A program made the translations under genes and the position numbers. From Mycobacterium terramassiliense (GTDB taxonomy: Bacteria > Actinomycetota > Actinomycetes > Mycobacteriales > Mycobacteriaceae): a stretch of 64,000 bases of DNA. The notes under the pieces were generated by a model. That model saw only the letters and a list, made by a program, of their open reading frames with translations. It did not search any database and was not told the origin of the DNA. The stretch lies in the NCBI RefSeq assembly GCF_900157385.1, contig NZ_LT717699.1:602524-666523 (forward strand), given 5' to 3'. Below, piece by piece: positions 43,977 through 53,540 of this stretch (positions are counted from its first letter, which is position 1; every line of letters begins with the position of its first letter).

Positions 43977-45802
43977 CGCGGACCCCCCCGCAGCCTGCGA
44001 AATATTCGGATCAGTTTGTGGACTGGCTGGCGGGGGCCGGCTATACACACTGCTTCTTTGTCGCCGGCGGCAACGTCATGCACCTGCTGAACTCTGTGCG
44101 CACTCGAATGGTGTGCGTGCCGTTCGTGCATGAGGTCGGCGCGGCCATCGCAGTGGAGTATTTCAACGCCTCCCGTGACGAGGATACGGGGCGAGCGTTT
44201 GTGCTGGTTACCGCCGGCCCCGGGGTGACAAACGCATTGACGGGAATAGCCGGGGCTTGGCAAGAAAGCCGCGAGCTACTGGTTGTTGGCGGACAAGTCA
44301 AGAGCAGCGACCTCAGCCACGGGGCGGTGCGCCAGCGCGGTATCCAGGAGATCGACGGTGTAGAGCTGGTCAGTAGCGTCACCAAGCGGTCGATGCGAAT
44401 TGAGCGGCCGGTTGCCCGCGACATCGTCCTAGATGCCGTTCTCGACGGCCGCGCCCCACGCCAGGGGCCCGTTTTCCTCGAAGTCTGCCTGGACGCCCAG
44501 GCCGCCCCGCCACTGCCGGGCCAGGACCCCGTCGCGGTCGCTGAGAATGCTCTTTCGGAGGTGTCGGCGGTCGAGGTCCAACGTGTGGTCGCTTTGGTCC
44601 GCGAGTCCGAGCGCCCGGTCATCCTTATCGGTGGCGGTGTAAGCCGCGGAGCCGTCCGGGCTCTAGGTGGGCGCACGGTTTCCGTCGGCATACCCATCAT
44701 GACCACTTGGAACGGGGCCGACCGGATCCCTACCGAACACCCCTTGTATTCCGGGCGTCCGAATACGTGGGGACAGCGCGCCGCAAACATCCTGATCCAG
44801 CAGTCCGACTTGGTGGTTGCCATTGGCACCCGGCTAGGTCTGCAGCAGACCGGTTTCGCCTGGGAGCAGTTCGTGCCGATCGGACGCGTCGTTCAGCTCG
44901 ATATCGACCGCGCCGAGCTGACGAAGGGACATCCTCGCATCGACCTCGCGCTGTGCGGGGACGCCGACCGATTCCTGACCGACCTGTACGCCTCCGACCT
45001 CGGGGACCCAGCTAGGTGGCGGGCATGGCGGGAGTTCGTTGCCTCGGTCCGTGCCGAGTTACCGCTCAACGACCCGCAGAACGTCACTGCGCCGGGGTAC
45101 GTGAAGCCTTACGAGTTTGCGATGCAACTGGCCCAGGTCGCCGAGCCGGACGCCATCGTCCTCCCTTGCAGCAGCGGCGGCTCATTCACCGTCGGCATAC
45201 AGGCTCTGCAGCAGCGGGCAGACCAGAAGATCGTCGCGAACAAATCGCTTGCAAGCATGGGGTACGGGTTGTCCGGGGCGATCGGGGCGGCGCTGGCCAA
45301 CCCCGGCCGTCAAGTGCTCTTGAGCGAGGGGGATGGCGGGTTCGCGCAGAACTTGCAGGAACTCGGGACACTCGCGGCCACGGCGGCGAACGTCAAGGTT
45401 TTCGTGCTGAACAACAACGGCTACGCATCGATCAGGATGACACAGCGCAACTACTTCGGGGGGGCTTGGGTCGGCTGCGATGCCCAAACCGGGTTGGGGT
45501 TGCCGAGCTGGGAGGACCTGGCAGGGGCATACCGGATCCCATTTGCCCGACTCGACGCGGAATCCGGTCTGGGCGCCCAGGCGATCCGCTCGCTGCTGGA
45601 GGCGGACGGTCCGGCGCTGATTGAGGTACCGATGGATCCCAACCAGACGTACTACCCGAAGATCAGCTCTGCAGTGCAGGCGGATGGCTCGATGAAGTCC
45701 AACCCGCTGCACCGGATGAGTCCCGATCTGCCCGCCGACGTCGAGCAACGCGTCACCATTTATCTCGGCACCGCTGTGCCTCAGCCGTCAACCGCGAGTT
45801 GA
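43973..45802 (+). CDS. TPP-dependent acetolactate-synthase-like enzyme
   Basis: A 609-residue member of the thiamine-diphosphate enzyme family (IlvB-like). The catalytic Glu lies in HEVGAAIAVEYF (about 58); the FAD/central domain spans about 195-330; the TPP motif runs from EGDGGFAQNL to VLNNNGYASI (about 450-485). In a cluster with rfbF, rfbG and rfbH it most resembles the logic of YerE (yersiniose) and the ilvB-like LOS gene of M. marinum, which add a carbon chain to C-4 of a CDP-4-keto-3,6-dideoxy sugar. It overlaps the gtrB-like gene, so they are coupled. True acetolactate synthase activity is less likely: no small subunit gene is present. Confidence 0.85.
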   Translation: MTRTPPQPAKYSDQFVDWLAGAGYTHCFFVAGGNVMHLLNSVRTRMVCVPFVHEVGAAIAVEYFNASRDEDTGRAFVLVTAGPGVTNALTGIAGAWQESRELLVVGGQVKSSDLSHGAVRQRGIQEIDGVELVSSVTKRSMRIERPVARDIVLDAVLDGRAPRQGPVFLEVCLDAQAAPPLPGQDPVAVAENALSEVSAVEVQRVVALVRESERPVILIGGGVSRGAVRALGGRTVSVGIPIMTTWNGADRIPTEHPLYSGRPNTWGQRAANILIQQSDLVVAIGTRLGLQQTGFAWEQFVPIGRVVQLDIDRAELTKGHPRIDLALCGDADRFLTDLYASDLGDPARWRAWREFVASVRAELPLNDPQNVTAPGYVKPYEFAMQLAQVAEPDAIVLPCSSGGSFTVGIQALQQRADQKIVANKSLASMGYGLSGAIGAALANPGRQVLLSEGDGGFAQNLQELGTLAATAANVKVFVLNNNGYASIRMTQRNYFGGAWVGCDAQTGLGLPSWEDLAGAYRIPFARLDAESGLGAQAIRSLLEADGPALIEVPMDPNQTYYPKISSAVQADGSMKSNPLHRMSPDLPADVEQRVTIYLGTAVPQPSTAS

Positions 45803-45966
45803 GTCCGGCCGGAACCGTCGGAAGTTGACTTGTCGAACGGCCCCGGCGGGGACAAAATGGCTGCTCCAAATAGGCCGGGACCGATTTGCGCAAAATCGCC
45901 CGCGAGTTTCGATCAAGGGGCATCATACTTTGCAGATTTCATCGGGGGCCGACTAGGGGAGGCACA

Positions 45967-46785
45967 GTGAACAAGACCGAACGGCAGATGGCTGAAATCC
46001 TGCACATCGGTAAGGAAAAGCACGGCGTTGTGAGCGTGAAGGCCGAGTTCGAGGCGGAGGGGACGCGGATCGACGAGCTGCTGCGTTTAGTCGACATCGC
46101 TCGGTCCGCGGGTCTGCCGCTCACCGTCAAGATCGGCGGCTGTGAGGCGATGCGTGACCTCCTGGAGGCCAAGCAGATTGGAGTGCGCTACATCGTCGCT
46201 CCCATGGTGGAGTCCGCGTATGCGCTGTCGAAGTACATCGCAGCCAAAAACAGCGTGTACGACGAAGACGAGGAACTCGACACCGATTTCTTGTTCAATC
46301 TGGAAACCATCACCGGTTACAACAACCTCGATGAGATGCTCGAGATAGCCAGCAAGAACCGCGGTGTGCATGGTGTCGTTTTCGGCCGCCATGACTTTGC
46401 CAGCTCGCTAGGCCTGGACCGTGAGGGAATCAACACGCCTCGGGTCACCGAGTACGTAACAAGCGCTGCGTATAAAGTCAAAGAGGCTGGCCTGGACTTC
46501 GTCGTCGGGGGTGCGGTGTCCAGCGATGCGCTGGACTCCATCCGCGAGGTCGCCGGTGCTTACTTGACCCGTTTCGAAACCCGCAAGGTCGTCTTCGACG
46601 GCTCGGCGACAACGATCGCCTCAGTCGCCGACGGCTTGCTCAACGCGGTGCACTTCGAGCTCCTCTGGCTGCTCAACAAGCGCGACTACTACGGCCGGAT
46701 CACCCAGGAAGACGCCAAGCGCATCGAGATGCTCGAATCGCACTGGCACATTCTCAGCGGCGACTTGGAACACCAGCCTCGGTGA
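45967..46785 (+). CDS. HpcH/HpaI aldolase/citrate-lyase family protein
   Basis: A 272-residue TIM-barrel enzyme of the HpcH/HpaI class II aldolase family. Motifs include [25 protein letters not shown] (metal-binding Glu), [16 protein letters not shown] and [16 protein letters not shown]. Family members cleave or form C-C bonds with pyruvate-type or other keto-acid donors using a divalent metal. GTG 45967 follows GGGGAGG. Its place behind the TPP enzyme suggests that it supplies or extends the branched side chain of the sugar (inference). Confidence 0.82.
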   Translation: MNKTERQMAEILHIGKEKHGVVSVKAEFEAEGTRIDELLRLVDIARSAGLPLTVKIGGCEAMRDLLEAKQIGVRYIVAPMVESAYALSKYIAAKNSVYDEDEELDTDFLFNLETITGYNNLDEMLEIASKNRGVHGVVFGRHDFASSLGLDREGINTPRVTEYVTSAAYKVKEAGLDFVVGGAVSSDALDSIREVAGAYLTRFETRKVVFDGSATTIASVADGLLNAVHFELLWLLNKRDYYGRITQEDAKRIEMLESHWHILSGDLEHQPR

Positions 46786-47111
46786 TCCCGATCGGACGTT
46801 CTGCGCACTTGCCAGGTTTCAGCACAGGCATCTCGGTGTCGGGAGCTCCGGCGCCGAGGATCTGACGCGCATCCGAAAACCCTGTGAGAAGGGCAATTTG
46901 GGGCGACTGATTTTTGTGGTCGGGCCACGGGAAATCGGACGAAGTTCGTCAACACCCTGGAGTCCAACGGAATCTGAACGCCGCACACGGTTGACGTCTT
47001 GGCGCACAACGACATTCCGCGCGTACTTGCAGCGAGGTAAGGCACGGACGTAATCGATTTCCGCCGGCACAAAGCGGCTAAGGAAGTCCGCCGATCTGGG
47101 ACAATCGTGAC
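46786..47111. other. Intergenic region, aldolase to HAD gene
   Basis: A 326-bp gap with somewhat lower GC than the surroundings by eye. I see no ORF, repeat or clear promoter in it. Confidence 0.55.
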
Positions 47112-47795
47112 GTGACACTTACAGTCTCGGCCGATCGCGCTGCGCCCCAGTTGGTAATCTTCGATCTCGACGGCACGCTTACCGACTCAGCTGAGGGGAT
47201 CGTTGCAAGTTTCCTCCATGCGCTCAGCCATGTCGGTGCCGTAGTGCCCGAGGGCGATCTGACCACCAAGGTCGTCGGGCCGCCGATTGCCGAAACGATG
47301 CGCGCGATGCTGCTGGGCGAGCATACCGAAGAGGCGATCGCGGTCTATCGAGCCGACTACGGGGCCCGGGGCTGGGCGATGAACAGCCTGTTCGACGGGA
47401 TTGCCCCGCTGCTGGCCGATCTGAGCGCCGCCGGTGTCCGCCTTGCCGTGGCCACCTCCAAGTTGGAATCGACGGCACAACGCATCCTTGAGCATTTCGG
47501 GCTTGACCAGCAGTTCGAGGTGATCGCCGGCGCGAGTCCTGACGGCTCGCGCGAAACAAAGTTCGATGTGCTGGCCCACGCGCTTTCCCAGCTACAGCCG
47601 CTTCCCGAACGCATGCTCATGGTCGGTGACCGCAGCCACGACGTGCACGGCGCGGCCGCACACGGCATCGACACTGTGGTGGTTGGTTGGGGCTACGGGC
47701 AGGCCGACTTCGCTGACGGATACACATCAACCGGGCCGACGGTCGTGACACATGCCGCGACGATCGAGGAGCTGCGGAAGGCACTGGGTGTCTGA
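47112..47795 (+). CDS. HAD-family phosphatase (phosphoglycolate phosphatase-like)
   Basis: A 227-residue HAD hydrolase. Motif I FDLDGTLTDS (about 14-23), motif II VATSKLEST, and motif III/IV MLMVGDRSHDVHGA are intact, with an alpha-helical cap between. It probably removes phosphate from a small sugar or acid phosphate. In this cluster it may act on a precursor of the branched sugar; direct evidence is lacking. GTG start. Confidence 0.87.
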   Translation: MTLTVSADRAAPQLVIFDLDGTLTDSAEGIVASFLHALSHVGAVVPEGDLTTKVVGPPIAETMRAMLLGEHTEEAIAVYRADYGARGWAMNSLFDGIAPLLADLSAAGVRLAVATSKLESTAQRILEHFGLDQQFEVIAGASPDGSRETKFDVLAHALSQLQPLPERMLMVGDRSHDVHGAAAHGIDTVVVGWGYGQADFADGYTSTGPTVVTHAATIEELRKALGV

Positions 47796-48009
47796 TCCCG
47801 GCTGAGGCGTGGGCCATTCATTCATCAACAGTCGGCTGGGCGAGGTTGGTGCCAATTGGGCATCTCGGACACTGAGATCTAAACCAGGCAATTTGCTGAG
47901 GGTAGCGTTATCGCCGGGCTGTCGCCGAAGTCGATGGTGTAGGCGACTCCCCAAATAAGGTTTTACCCAGATTCCGGCCGGCCTGGCGCTTGCGGGCGCT
48001 GGCCTTGAG

Positions 48010-48969
48010 CTAACGATCAGACAGGCGTTTGCGAAGCACTCCGCGTGCGGTGAGGGCGATTTGGCGATCCAAAGGCGCACTCGCCAAATCCCATTGCTGG
48101 CAACGCCTTTCCCAATCCACGCCGTCAGAGTGGTATCGGTCCGGTTCGCGGGGATCGACCTCGCCCCGGGTGATCGTTGCGTCCGGTCGCACCACCGCGG
48201 CGATACGTGCGGCCAGCTCGTCCATCTCCACCAGCTCGCCGCCGCTGTCGATGGTGGTCGCGCCCAACCCGCCCTGGGCGAGGCCCACAGCGAGGAGCTC
48301 CTCCGCGAGCACGTAACGGCGAAAGACCGGGCGGCGCGCCGTGATGCGGATCGCGCCGGCACTCGCCGCGGCGATCATTGAACCCAGCGCGTAGTTCTGT
48401 GGCTTCCGCATGTGGGCCCCGGAAATGCTCCAGGCCCGCACGATGACCGGCACCGACCCGCTTTCGGTGGCTGCCTGCACCAGGCGTTGTTCCGCGTCGC
48501 GTTTAAGGTAGCCGTAGGGGTTGGCCTCGATGGGGCCGTCGAGAGCGTCGTGCGGGTACACCGCAGCTCCGCTGGACACTGTGAGGGAGAGACGTACTCC
48601 GTCCAGCCGCGCCGCGTACAGCAAGCGTTCGGTTAGGGCGCGATTGGCCGAGACGTACTCGCCGAGCGGCATGTCGGCAACCCGATCTCGGGTGAGAAAC
48701 GCGCAGTCGATCACAACCGTTGGCGCAAACGCGATCAACTCGCGATTGTCCCATACGCGGCACTCGATGTCGCGGTCCGCGACCCGGATCAGCCGGGGGC
48801 GGCTGGCGAGGGCCAAAGTCGGCAGGCCCAGCGGCGCAATCAGATCGAGTGCGGTTCTGCCAAGCCAACCCGACGCGCCGGTGACGAGCACTCGGTCGTC
48901 GCTGCGCAGCGCCCGGGTGACCAAGGCGCGCGCGCCGCTACTCAGCAGCCCAGTCACGTTGCGCGACAT
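48010..48969 (-). CDS. NAD-dependent epimerase/dehydratase (SDR)
   Basis: A 319-residue extended SDR. Rossmann motif VLVTGASGWLG near residues 27-37, TVSSGAAVYPH (catalytic Ser region) and PYGYLKRDAEQ with the YxxxK pair are present; RAWSISGAHMRKPQN follows. Likely acts on a nucleotide or lipid-linked sugar; could be a 4-ketoreductase or epimerase. ATG 48969 is taken because upstream sequence is antisense to nothing and overlaps the methyltransferase frame. It lies 2 bp after the methyltransferase stop on the same strand. Confidence 0.83.
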   Translation of the reverse strand: MSRNVTGLLSSGARALVTRALRSDDRVLVTGASGWLGRTALDLIAPLGLPTLALASRPRLIRVADRDIECRVWDNRELIAFAPTVVIDCAFLTRDRVADMPLGEYVSANRALTERLLYAARLDGVRLSLTVSSGAAVYPHDALDGPIEANPYGYLKRDAEQRLVQAATESGSVPVIVRAWSISGAHMRKPQNYALGSMIAAASAGAIRITARRPVFRRYVLAEELLAVGLAQGGLGATTIDSGGELVEMDELAARIAAVVRPDATITRGEVDPREPDRYHSDGVDWERRCQQWDLASAPLDRQIALTARGVLRKRLSDR

Positions 48970-48971
48970 GT

Positions 48972-49841
48972 CTAGTGATAAACGCTGGCTGGCACTTCTC
49001 GGCGACCTCGCGCGCGGTGTATGACCGCTATCGAGTCGTAGAACTCGACCTTTTCCACAAGCGTTGTCGCAAGCGGCACGTGGAGTTCCTTCAGTCGGTG
49101 CGGGTCGTCCACGCGGTAATCGAGCTCCTTGCTGCCAGCCGTTTGGTAGTGCGCGTGCATCGCGTCGATGAGCCACTTCGTGAAGTCGGCGAACGACATG
49201 GGACTGTCGCGGTAAGCGCGCCAATAGTTCGAGTGCAGGTCCTCGACGATATAGACGCCGCCCGTGGCCAGCCCATTGGGGAAGAGATACTGAAACGTGT
49301 GGACGATGTGCGAATTCATGTGGCTGCCGTCGTCGAGAATGACATCGAAAGGGCCGAGGTCGCTCACCACCTGCTGCAGGAAAGCGGTGTCCGTCTGGCT
49401 GCCGATGCGAACGTGCACCCGCTGCTCCGGATCGTCGAACCGTTGGGTGGTGGTGTCGATATCGATGCCGACAATCGTCGACTCCGGATGGAGATAGCGC
49501 CGCCACATCTGCAGTGATCCACCACGCGCCACACCGATTTCAAGCATCCGGATCGGTCGCGAGCGGAACGCGGACAGCGCCGACTCGTAGGCCGGCAGAT
49601 AGTGGAGCATCTTATGGATGTTCGGGGTCTGGGCGAAAATCGTGGCCAGCTCGCCGTCGGAGCCCGGCGCGTCCGATGCTGTCCAGGCCACCTGTTGGCT
49701 CAAGTCCGGGCCGAGTGCCTTGAGCATGCGGCGCCGGCCTCGGTACTGGGAGTACCGCGTCACGAACGGAGGTCGGGCCGATAGCACCAGGCCGGCCGCA
49801 AACAGCGACTCTTGGACACGCTTCTTCAACTTTGAGGGCAC
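48972..49841 (-). CDS. MycE/CmcI-like sugar O-methyltransferase
   Basis: A 289-residue SAM-dependent methyltransferase of the cephalosporin-hydroxylase/MycE group. SAM loop MLEIGVARGGSLQMW, acidic IVGIDID, the hallmark VILDDGSHMNSHI (metal-binding Asp) and YIVEDLHSNYW are visible. Members methylate sugar hydroxyls of antibiotics and, in mycobacteria, rhamnose in glycopeptidolipids or phenolic glycolipids. It heads a two-gene minus-strand unit with the epimerase. GTG start at 49841 with AGGTG upstream. Confidence 0.86.
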   Translation of the reverse strand: MPSKLKKRVQESLFAAGLVLSARPPFVTRYSQYRGRRRMLKALGPDLSQQVAWTASDAPGSDGELATIFAQTPNIHKMLHYLPAYESALSAFRSRPIRMLEIGVARGGSLQMWRRYLHPESTIVGIDIDTTTQRFDDPEQRVHVRIGSQTDTAFLQQVVSDLGPFDVILDDGSHMNSHIVHTFQYLFPNGLATGGVYIVEDLHSNYWRAYRDSPMSFADFTKWLIDAMHAHYQTAGSKELDYRVDDPHRLKELHVPLATTLVEKVEFYDSIAVIHRARGRREVPASVYH

Positions 49842-50580
49842 ACCACACCTTTTGTCGCGTCGGAGATGTCAGCTGCATGGTCTCGAGGTACCCGCACGAG
49901 CTCGCGCAGCTGTGGACGTGCAGCAGACACTACCGCGGCCGTACGCGGCGACGAATCTCGGATCTTGCATAAAAGCGTGCGAATGCGCGCTGATCAGGCC
50001 GTTCTGCGCGTACGTTTGCCGCGCCTGCGCCCGAAGACCCGACCTGAGGAGTCTCCTACTCGATTTTGTCGCGGCTGGCGTCGGGGGCATCTCATGAATC
50101 TGCAACCGGCATCCCACCGCTTGCCGTCGAAGGCGAACTCGCATCGGTGATTCGTGTCGCTGACGGGCTCGGCGGCCGTATTCGACGGTCGGCATCCGGC
50201 CCCCTGTCCTGACGGCGTTCCTGTTCAGGAGCCGCACGGCGCTCGAATGGCCGATCCGGCGACCCCGGCCGGGATTTTCCCAGCGCGCCGAGCGGTCTTG
50301 AGCTAGCTTGCTTAATGAACCGACGGCGAAGCGCCACATGACCAATGCGGGGCACCTTGGAACCCGGCATCGCCGAAAGTTCGCTCGGAGGTTCCTACCA
50401 GGCGGATCCTCGCGGGATGTTCATCGGCGTCAGGACCGGGAACGTACGAAGGCCGCGGGAGCGCCTGCGGCCTGAAAACGGGCAAGAGCAGTCGTGTGCG
50501 ATCGCGAGCGCCGGAACCGAACACTGTGCGCTACACAGGTTATCGTCGGATCGGACTAGCGACGTGCGGAACGCCGTGAG
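49842..50580. other. 739-bp gene-poor region
   Basis: No convincing gene. Short open frames on both strands have arginine/serine-rich, non-conserved products. It probably holds divergent promoters for the methyltransferase unit and the RgpF-like gene. It could be a gene graveyard, but I recognise no remnant. Confidence 0.55.
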
Positions 50581-51588
50581 GTGAAGTTGGAACTGGTGAG
50601 CAGGCTGCGCGCCGAATCGGGACGCGCCCGCCGTTACTTGTCCGCGGTGCCGTACCGGTTGCGCGGCAACGCCCTACGTTTCATCCGCGAAACCCACCAA
50701 CAGCTCCCCGCGCGGCCTTCGCCCGACCGCCCCACGCTCGTGCTCTTCGCGCACTTCGATACCGAGGGAATCGTCGATCCCTACGTCGTCCATTATCTGA
50801 AGGCGCTCCATGGGCTGGGAGCCACGATCATCTTCGTCTCCGGTTCGCCCAAGCTGACGACGGAGTCTGTGGCTCCGCTGCGCCCGCTCTGTGCGGGTAT
50901 CTACACGAGACGCACGCTTTGCTTGGACTTCGGCTCCTGGCACCTCGCGTGGTCCATCCTCAAGCAGCGCGGCTGGTCGCTCGATCAGTTCGACCGCCTG
51001 GTCCTCGCCAACGACAGCGTGTTCGGGCCGCTTTTTCCGATCGACGAGATGTGGAGCTCGTTCCGCGGTGCCGACATGTACGGCGCCATCGAAAGCGCCG
51101 AGTTCGGCGTCCACCTTCAGTCGTTTTTTCTCGCCTGGGAGCTCGATTCGCGAACCCGCCCCTTCCTCGAGGACTTCTGGAACGGCTTCAAATACATCGT
51201 CGACAAGGTCAACATCGTCGAGCAATACGAGATCGGGCTGTCCCGCCGCGCCCGTGAGGCCGGGCTCAGCATGAGGCCGTTCGTCTCCGTCGCCGACATT
51301 CGGGCGACTTATGAGCGGTCATCGGACCATCAGTGGGCGAGCAAGTTCTCGGGAGAACCGTTCAACCACACCCTCTACTACTGGGACGGCCTCATCGAGC
51401 ACTTCCGTTTTCCCTTCCTCAAGGCGAGTTTGCCGCGATACAACGACCCCTGGCACGACTCCATGGCGCGGTTGCGCGAGTTCATCGAGCAGCGCACCGA
51501 CTATCCGTACGAGCTCATCCAGGCGAACCTGGACCGGCTCGGCTGCGGACCGTCGACGTGGGTCAAACCGCCCGTCCCGCCGGCCTAG
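50581..51588 (+). CDS. Rhamnan synthesis protein F (RgpF)-like glycosyltransferase
   Basis: A 335-residue protein matching the RgpF family (polysaccharide rhamnosyl/other transferases): [46 protein letters not shown] and [19 protein letters not shown] are the conserved stretches. Such proteins build rhamnose-containing glycans. GTG 50581. Its last 26 bp overlap the convergent GT2 gene. Acceptor unknown. Confidence 0.83.
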   Translation: MKLELVSRLRAESGRARRYLSAVPYRLRGNALRFIRETHQQLPARPSPDRPTLVLFAHFDTEGIVDPYVVHYLKALHGLGATIIFVSGSPKLTTESVAPLRPLCAGIYTRRTLCLDFGSWHLAWSILKQRGWSLDQFDRLVLANDSVFGPLFPIDEMWSSFRGADMYGAIESAEFGVHLQSFFLAWELDSRTRPFLEDFWNGFKYIVDKVNIVEQYEIGLSRRAREAGLSMRPFVSVADIRATYERSSDHQWASKFSGEPFNHTLYYWDGLIEHFRFPFLKASLPRYNDPWHDSMARLREFIEQRTDYPYELIQANLDRLGCGPSTWVKPPVPPA

Positions 51589-52567
51589 CCAGCCCCTCGC
51601 GCCACCGACGCGCGCGGCCGAATTCGCTGACCGGGACCCGGGCCAACGCCTTCAGCCGCGCCCGCCGCTCGGGTCCGAAGGCCAACACCCGAAAAGGCAG
51701 GGCCAGCCACGTGATTGACCACCACACTCCCGCGATGGCGCGAATGGGGACTGACGACGCCGGATCGACGATGAGCCAGGTCAGAATCCTCAGCTGGTCC
51801 AGCCAGTTGCGGCCCGCCTTGACGATGTGCATCGATTCGTTGGTCGCGGTGTGGGTGCGCACCGACAGCTCCTGGGGCACGAAGCAGACCGTCGCACGGA
51901 CCATCAAGCGGTACCAGAAATCCAGATCGACGAGCTGGTAGATGTCGCCCCGAAAACCACCGGCATCCAGTGCGAGCCGGCGGCGGAACATCACGCAGGT
52001 AGGTTCGCCGATCCAGTTGCCTGCGCCGCCGCGCAGCAGCTGCTGAGCGACAAGCCACGTTCCGCGGTTGCGTTCGCGAAGCCGCCAAAAGTGTTTGTGC
52101 GCGGGGCCCACCCGGCGCCGCCACGGAAGATTTTCGTCCTGCACCACGCGCCGGGGGGCGAATGCCATCCCCACGGCAGGGTCGTCGAAGCATGGCGCGA
52201 GAGCCTTGAGCGCCCCCGGGAGCAACCAGTCATCGCCATGGACGAATTGGATGCACGTGCCCCGCGCGAGTTCCAGACACTTGTTGTGGTTTCCGTTCAG
52301 GCCGAGGCGAGAGTCGTTGTGTATGAGCCGGTCTCCGGGCCTGAGCATTGTCTCGGCGGTCGCGGCGCATTCGTCGGACGAATTGTCGTCGACGACCACG
52401 ATCTCGAAGTCGACGCCCTCCTGATCGAGGATGCTGCGCAGGCAACGCGCGATGGTGGCGCTGTTGTTGTACATCGGCACGCACACCGAGATAGTGGGGT
52501 TGGCTACCATGCCCGGTCCGTCAACGAGCAGCCCCTCCCTGTCCGTCAGGCAAATCGGCTCGAGCAT
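51563..52567 (-). CDS. GT2 glycosyltransferase, copy A
   Basis: A GT-A fold family 2 transferase of up to 334 residues (ATG 52567; a shorter start is ATG 52510). [21 protein letters not shown] begins the catalytic domain; [13 protein letters not shown] and [14 protein letters not shown] hold the nucleotide- and metal-binding Asp residues. It is closely similar along its length to the gene at 53541, which faces the other way across a GAP gene. Such transferases extend LOS or related glycans. Sugar and linkage unknown. Confidence 0.87.
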   Translation of the reverse strand: MLEPICLTDREGLLVDGPGMVANPTISVCVPMYNNSATIARCLRSILDQEGVDFEIVVVDDNSSDECAATAETMLRPGDRLIHNDSRLGLNGNHNKCLELARGTCIQFVHGDDWLLPGALKALAPCFDDPAVGMAFAPRRVVQDENLPWRRRVGPAHKHFWRLRERNRGTWLVAQQLLRGGAGNWIGEPTCVMFRRRLALDAGGFRGDIYQLVDLDFWYRLMVRATVCFVPQELSVRTHTATNESMHIVKAGRNWLDQLRILTWLIVDPASSVPIRAIAGVWWSITWLALPFRVLAFGPERRARLKALARVPVSEFGRARRWREGLARPAGRAV

Positions 52568-52753
52568 AGCCCCCGGTGGATATCGATCTCGATGAGTTGC
52601 GGCATTGGTCGCCAGCCCTGAAAATGCCGATTGTCACGACTGCCATGCGCTCGTAACGTAGCCGTTCGGAAGCCGTAAGGGAGTTGGACGCCGAACGAAC
52701 GAATTCGCCAGTTACGCCACGAGATACGGCGCGGCAAGGTAGCGTCCCACCTG

Positions 52754-53515
52754 ATGTGGACTGTAGTGCTGATATGCGGCTTCGGGATGGCGATTGACCC
52801 CGTCCGAATTGGGCTGGCGGTCGTCTTGTTGACGCGTCGACGCCCGATGCTGAACCTGTTCGCCTTCTGGCTCGGAGGCATCGTCGCGGGAGTCGGCGTT
52901 GCAGTCGGCGTCCTGCTGCTGATGCGGGAGGCCGCGCTGGTGGCCATCCGCAACGCGGGAACCGCGATATCGCAGGTCAGGTCCGCGATCTTCATCCTCG
53001 ACGGCGCGCGTCTTCAGATCACCCTCGGCCTGCTCGCGCTGGTGGTGCTCGCGGTCATGACGGCCCGCGCAAGGTCGACGGCGCAGGTGCCCGCGACGGC
53101 GGTTCCGGCGGGCGGCGGCGACGCGGACACCCTGGTGGAGGAGCCTCCGCGCGGCGTCTTCCAGCGACTGGGGGGGCGCACCCAGGAAATGCTCAATACC
53201 GACGTGGTCTGGCCGGCCTTTCTCGTGGGCCTCGCCTCGTCGTTTCCGCCCTACGAGGGTGTGGTCTTGCTGGCCTTCATCATGGCCTCGGGCGCGGCCA
53301 TCACCACGCAGTTCCTCGCATTCGTCTTGTTCACCCTGATGGTGCTCGCGGTCATCGAGATCCCGCTCGTCGCCTACCTGGCGAAGCCGGAGCAAACCCT
53401 GGCGCTGATGCTGCGCCTGCAGGACTGGCTGCGGACCTACCGTCGGCAAATTATGCAGGTCAGTGTCGGGGGCACCGGGCTCATACTGCTGACGCAGGGC
53501 CTTGCCGCGCTCTGA
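52754..53515 (+). CDS. GAP-family membrane protein, second copy
   Basis: A 253-residue polytopic protein with six helices. [20 protein letters not shown] and [21 protein letters not shown] match the pattern of the GAP gene at 4990. A cytoplasmic loop (about 112-145) separates the two three-helix halves. The family is needed for surface transport of mycobacterial glycolipids. It sits exactly between two inverted GT2 paralogues and near mmpL12, so glycolipid export is the likely role. Confidence 0.85.
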   Translation: MWTVVLICGFGMAIDPVRIGLAVVLLTRRRPMLNLFAFWLGGIVAGVGVAVGVLLLMREAALVAIRNAGTAISQVRSAIFILDGARLQITLGLLALVVLAVMTARARSTAQVPATAVPAGGGDADTLVEEPPRGVFQRLGGRTQEMLNTDVVWPAFLVGLASSFPPYEGVVLLAFIMASGAAITTQFLAFVLFTLMVLAVIEIPLVAYLAKPEQTLALMLRLQDWLRTYRRQIMQVSVGGTGLILLTQGLAAL

Positions 53516-53540
53516 GCGTGCTGCCGAGGGCGCGGTATCG

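Noticed and set aside
43973..45802. Housekeeping acetolactate synthase (ilvB)
   Set aside because: No regulatory subunit or branched-chain amino acid genes adjacent, and the gene is coupled to sugar-transfer genes.
48970..49506. N-terminal extension of the epimerase frame
   Set aside because: It overlaps the methyltransferase on the same strand in another frame and has no domain similarity before MSRNVTGLL.
49866..50584. Short open frames in the 49842-50580 gap
   Set aside because: Arg/Ser-rich products on both strands with no ribosome sites or recognisable domains.
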